A stretch of 7,237 nucleotides of DNA from an uncultured Microcoleaceae cyanobacterium (GTDB lineage Bacteria > Cyanobacteriota > Cyanobacteriia > Cyanobacteriales > Microcoleaceae): the NCBI GenBank assembly GCA_938083405.1, contig CALKCV010000219.1, forward strand, positions 1 to 7,237. Direction: 5' to 3'. Numbering within the stretch: position 1 is the stretch's first letter; the number at the start of each line of letters is the position of its first letter. Below, in pieces: positions 5,663 through 7,237 of this stretch. The position numbers were made by a program, and so were the translations under genes. The notes under the pieces were generated by a model. That model made no database searches. It worked only from the letters and a program-made list of their open reading frames with translations, and had not been told where the DNA came from.

Positions 5663-6571
5663 ATGGTAAACTTAGGATTAAACTGGAGCAGTCTGCTGGG
5701 AATTGTCCTGGCGATCGCCGGTGCGGGACTTTATTTTATGCGTAGCTGGCGTCCAAAGCTAGCAAGAGACCACGATATATTCTTTGCGGCAGTGGGTTTG
5801 CTCTGTGGAGGCATTCTCTTGTTTCAAGGATGGCGACTCGACCCGATTCTCGCCTTCGGTCAGTTTCTCTTGACCGGGTCGGCTATATTCTTTGCTGCGG
5901 AAAGTATCAGTCTGCGCGGTGTCGCTACCCAGCAAGCTAAAAGCAGAACCCCAGTGGTCGATGAAGACCGACCGGTCAGCCAGGCATATAGTTATGTCGA
6001 AGCAGAATTAGACGAGCTAGAACCGGAAGAAGAATATCCAACTAACCGCCGCAGAATTAGAGGTAGTCAAGAGCCTCGTTCGTCGAGAGCTCAAAGTTAT
6101 GAGGATGACTACGGCCGCCGCCCCCCAACTCGCGGTAGCAGTTACGACAGACCGGACCTTCCACCGGAGAGGCCCCGCCGCCGTCCGCGTCCAGAAGGTT
6201 ATCCACCAAGCACTGGGAACGATTGGGAAGCTTCCACAGATACGGAACCGAGGCGACGTCCTTCTCGCAGCGGAGATGATTGGGAAGCGTCCGCCGATAC
6301 TCCGGCAAAAAGAACCACTCGTCCTCGTCCTAGCGATGCTTGGGGAAGCTCTATAGATGAAGAGGAGAAATACGGACGCAGCAGCAGTGGCGCTGCTTCG
6401 GTGACGAGCTACCCAGAAACTCGACCTACTAGAAGACGTCGGCCTCCAACGGACACATATCCAACTCGAAAGGATAATACTGCGCCTTCTAAATCCACTG
6501 ATTATGTGGAGTATCGGCCCGTTGAGTCGCCGGAAGAGGATCTAGATAATTCGAGCAATTTCGATAAATAG
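5663..6571 (+). CDS. ycf66: Ycf66 family protein with long charged tail
   Basis: The 302-aa product has three hydrophobic segments near residues 9-26, 39-56 and 62-80, with GLYFMRSWRPKLARDHDIFF (22-41) and GWRLDPILAFGQFLLTG (56-72) between and within them. This is the Ycf66 N-terminal domain seen in cyanobacteria and some plastids; its function is not established. From about residue 90 the chain becomes charged and low in complexity, rich in Arg, Pro, Ser, Asp and Glu, probably disordered. It contains three related short units: GNDWEASTDT (185-194), GDDWEASADT (204-213) and SDAWGSSIDE (224-233), separated by Arg/Pro-rich spacers. The start is supported by GGAG 7 nt upstream. The downstream inverted heptamer array begins 3 nt after the stop codon. 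The ycf66 assignment rests on the membrane domain and on the neighbouring psbX. Confidence 0.88.
   Translation: MVNLGLNWSSLLGIVLAIAGAGLYFMRSWRPKLARDHDIFFAAVGLLCGGILLFQGWRLDPILAFGQFLLTGSAIFFAAESISLRGVATQQAKSRTPVVDEDRPVSQAYSYVEAELDELEPEEEYPTNRRRIRGSQEPRSSRAQSYEDDYGRRPPTRGSSYDRPDLPPERPRRRPRPEGYPPSTGNDWEASTDTEPRRRPSRSGDDWEASADTPAKRTTRPRPSDAWGSSIDEEEKYGRSSSGAASVTSYPETRPTRRRRPPTDTYPTRKDNTAPSKSTDYVEYRPVESPEEDLDNSSNFDK
6213..6359 (+). repeat. Short coding repeats in the Ycf66 tail
   Basis: Three units with D-x-W-x-x-S-x-D recur every 19-20 residues. The first two are also alike in DNA (GATTGGGAAGC in both, then TCC and GATAC endings), suggesting recent internal duplication; the third (GCTTGGGGAAGC) is more diverged. 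Confidence 0.65.
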
Positions 6572-6573
6572 AA

Positions 6574-6608
6574 AACAATTAACAATTAACAATTAACAAT
6601 TAATAATT
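6574..6608 (+). repeat. Tandem heptamer array, left (AACAATT x4 + AATAATT)
   Basis: Four perfect AACAATT copies are followed by one AATAATT copy, directly abutting the 3' end of ycf66. The type is like the short tandemly repeated repetitive sequences known from cyanobacterial genomes. Confidence 0.9.
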
Positions 6609-6669
6609 AATGTTTTCACCCTTCTTGTTGAGGTTGTGGGTCGAAAGTAGTGTTTTAGTCTTTTTTTCT

Positions 6670-6706
6670 TGTTTGTAGTAATCGCTCTTCGCGATTACTA
6701 CGAACA
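6670..6706. repeat. REP-like hairpin, 16-bp stem with 5-nt loop
   Basis: GTAGTAATCGC (6675-6685) and GCGATTACTAC (6691-6701) are perfectly complementary around the loop TCTTC. The stem extends outward by TGTTT/GAACA-type pairs to 6670 and 6706 with one G-T pair. No T-run follows on either strand, so it is unlikely to be an intrinsic terminator. Similar GTTTGTAGTA...TACTACGAAC hairpins are, from memory, dispersed in Oscillatoriales genomes. Confidence 0.75.
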
Positions 6707-6756
6707 GTCACTGCATCTTTAGCACTACCTTAATTGTCAAGAGGAGCCATTTCTAA

Positions 6757-6801
6757 GTCCCCCCTTTTTAATGGAGATAATGGTGGATCGTAAATGTACC
6801 T
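6757..6801. repeat. Worn C-run/G-run intergenic repeat
   Basis: AAGTCCCCCCTTTTTA followed by ATGGAGATAATGGTGGATC resembles, position by position, a decayed form of the common cyanobacterial repeat with a C-run, CTTTTTAAG and two G-runs before GATC. The comparison is from memory; several G positions have become A or T. Confidence 0.4.
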
Positions 6802-6831
6802 CCAGAGATTCAATAATTGCTATAATTGTTC

Positions 6832-6866
6832 AATTATTAATTGTTAATTGTTAATTATTAATTATT
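6832..6866 (-). repeat. Tandem heptamer array, right (inverted orientation)
   Basis: Five heptamers of AATTATT/AATTGTT type, the reverse complement of the left array, end 2 nt before the ATG of the TolB-like gene. A further isolated AATTGTT lies at 6824-6830. Confidence 0.9.
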
Positions 6867-6868
6867 AA

Positions 6869-7237
6869 ATGCTTTGTCTGGGGCGATCGCTCTTCGATCC
6901 AAAATCCCAAATTTCGGTTGGACGCTTATTGCTTAAGCTCGCCAGCAGCGTCCTGGTTGCTAGTGTGGTAGGGGGATGCAATCCTCCCACTAGCCCGATG
7001 GGCCAGAGAAATCTTAACAGTATCTACTCGGACGAACAACCTGCTTTGAGCGGGGACGGGCGTTTTTTGGCCTATGTGTCCAACCGTAACGGCAAACGCA
7101 ATCTGATGCTGTACGACTTAAAACAACAGCAGTTTGTCGATCTGCCTCGTTTAAATCGGCGAGATGCGATCGTAGAAAGCCCCAGTATTAGCAACAAGGC
7201 TCGCTATATTGTCTATTTAGCAAGCGATTCTGGAAGG
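6869..7237 (+). CDS. TolB/PD40-like beta-propeller lipoprotein, C-terminus cut by window edge
   Basis: The frame runs 123 codons from the ATG at 6869 to the window edge. An in-frame TAA lies immediately before this ATG, so no earlier start exists. Residues 18-36 form a signal sequence (GRLLLKLASSVLVASVVGG) ending in a lipobox V-G-G-C with Cys37, predicting an envelope lipoprotein. SDEQPALSGDGRFLAYVSNR (54-73), then NLMLYDL (79-84 region) and ESPSISNKARYIVYLASDSG (103-122) are two PD40/WD40-like blades of the TolB type (x-P-x-x-S-x-D-G-R-x-L-A-Y-x-S-x-R). TolB-like proteins act in the periplasm in envelope integrity, but cyanobacterial members are mostly uncharacterised. The start has no Shine-Dalgarno site because the heptamer array lies directly upstream; a later start, for example TTG at codon 21, would damage the signal peptide. 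Confidence 0.85.
   Translation, partial: MLCLGRSLFDPKSQISVGRLLLKLASSVLVASVVGGCNPPTSPMGQRNLNSIYSDEQPALSGDGRFLAYVSNRNGKRNLMLYDLKQQQFVDLPRLNRRDAIVESPSISNKARYIVYLASDSGR

Larger units (their letters stand above)
6574..6866. mobile_element. MITE-like 293-bp element bounded by inverted heptamer arrays
   Basis: The left end is five heptamers (four AACAATT, one AATAATT; 6574-6608). The right end is five heptamers of the reverse-complement type (AATTATT, AATTGTT, AATTGTT, AATTATT, AATTATT; 6832-6866). Laid against each other, 33 of 35 positions are complementary. The interior has no open reading frame of note but contains a strong hairpin and a worn C-run/G-run repeat. It fills the gap between the ycf66 stop (6571) and the next ATG (6869). 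Naming it a mobile element is inference; independent growth of two slippage-prone arrays is an alternative. Confidence 0.4.

Noticed and set aside
6057..6356. Alternative frames on both strands inside ycf66
   Set aside because: They arise from the Arg/Pro-rich, GC-rich tail; the ycf66 frame has the recognised membrane domain and a ribosome binding site.
6574..6866. CRISPR array
   Set aside because: The repeats are 7-bp units directly adjoining one another without unique spacers, and no cas gene is present.

Overview
The window comes from a cyanobacterium, most likely a filamentous Oscillatoriales-type species; the order is my inference. The direct evidence is psbX (photosystem II), a Ycf66 homologue, a YCF19/YggT protein, and six perfect HIP1 octamers (GCGATCGC) in 7.2 kb, far above chance for an octamer. 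Stacked short intergenic repeats and an Rpn-like nuclease gene of a type common in large cyanobacterial genomes fit the same picture.

Layout. Positions 1-789 (minus) hold an Rpn/PD-(D/E)XK-like protein cut off at its C-terminus by the window edge. Positions 790-1002 are non-coding, with worn repeat fragments. A small unrecognised gene (74 aa, minus, best start 1227) faces away from a 104-aa gene (plus, 1383-1697) that resembles the addiction-module antidote family. Between their starts lies a perfect 13-bp inverted repeat. The 104-aa gene runs tail-to-tail into, and overlaps by 17 bp, a large minus-strand gene for a periplasmic/outer-membrane SLBB-domain polysaccharide export protein (1681-3315). 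Divergent from that is accC, biotin carboxylase (true start probably 3435, end 4799), whose stop codon overlaps by 4 bp that of yggT/ycf19 on the minus strand (4796-5080).

The right part contains psbX (5235-5354, 39 codons, easily missed), a 308-bp gap with several potential RNA stems, ycf66 (5663-6571), a repeat-filled gap of 297 bp, and the start of a TolB/PD40-type beta-propeller lipoprotein (6869 onward, cut by the window edge).

From memory, the grouping accC - ycf19/yggT - psbX - ycf66 recurs in other cyanobacteria and looks like a core segment. It combines the first step of fatty-acid synthesis with a membrane protein family tied to plastid/division functions, a photosystem II subunit and a conserved thylakoid-type membrane protein. 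The left third (nuclease-like gene, small gene, antidote-like gene) looks like accessory material.

No complete novel system is evident. The most interesting non-genic structures are three. A 293-bp element is bounded by two inverted arrays of five heptamers each (33 of 35 positions complementary) and exactly fills the ycf66 - TolB-like gap. Complementary segments after psbX are arranged in crossing order. A perfect palindrome sits in the divergent control region of the small accessory genes.
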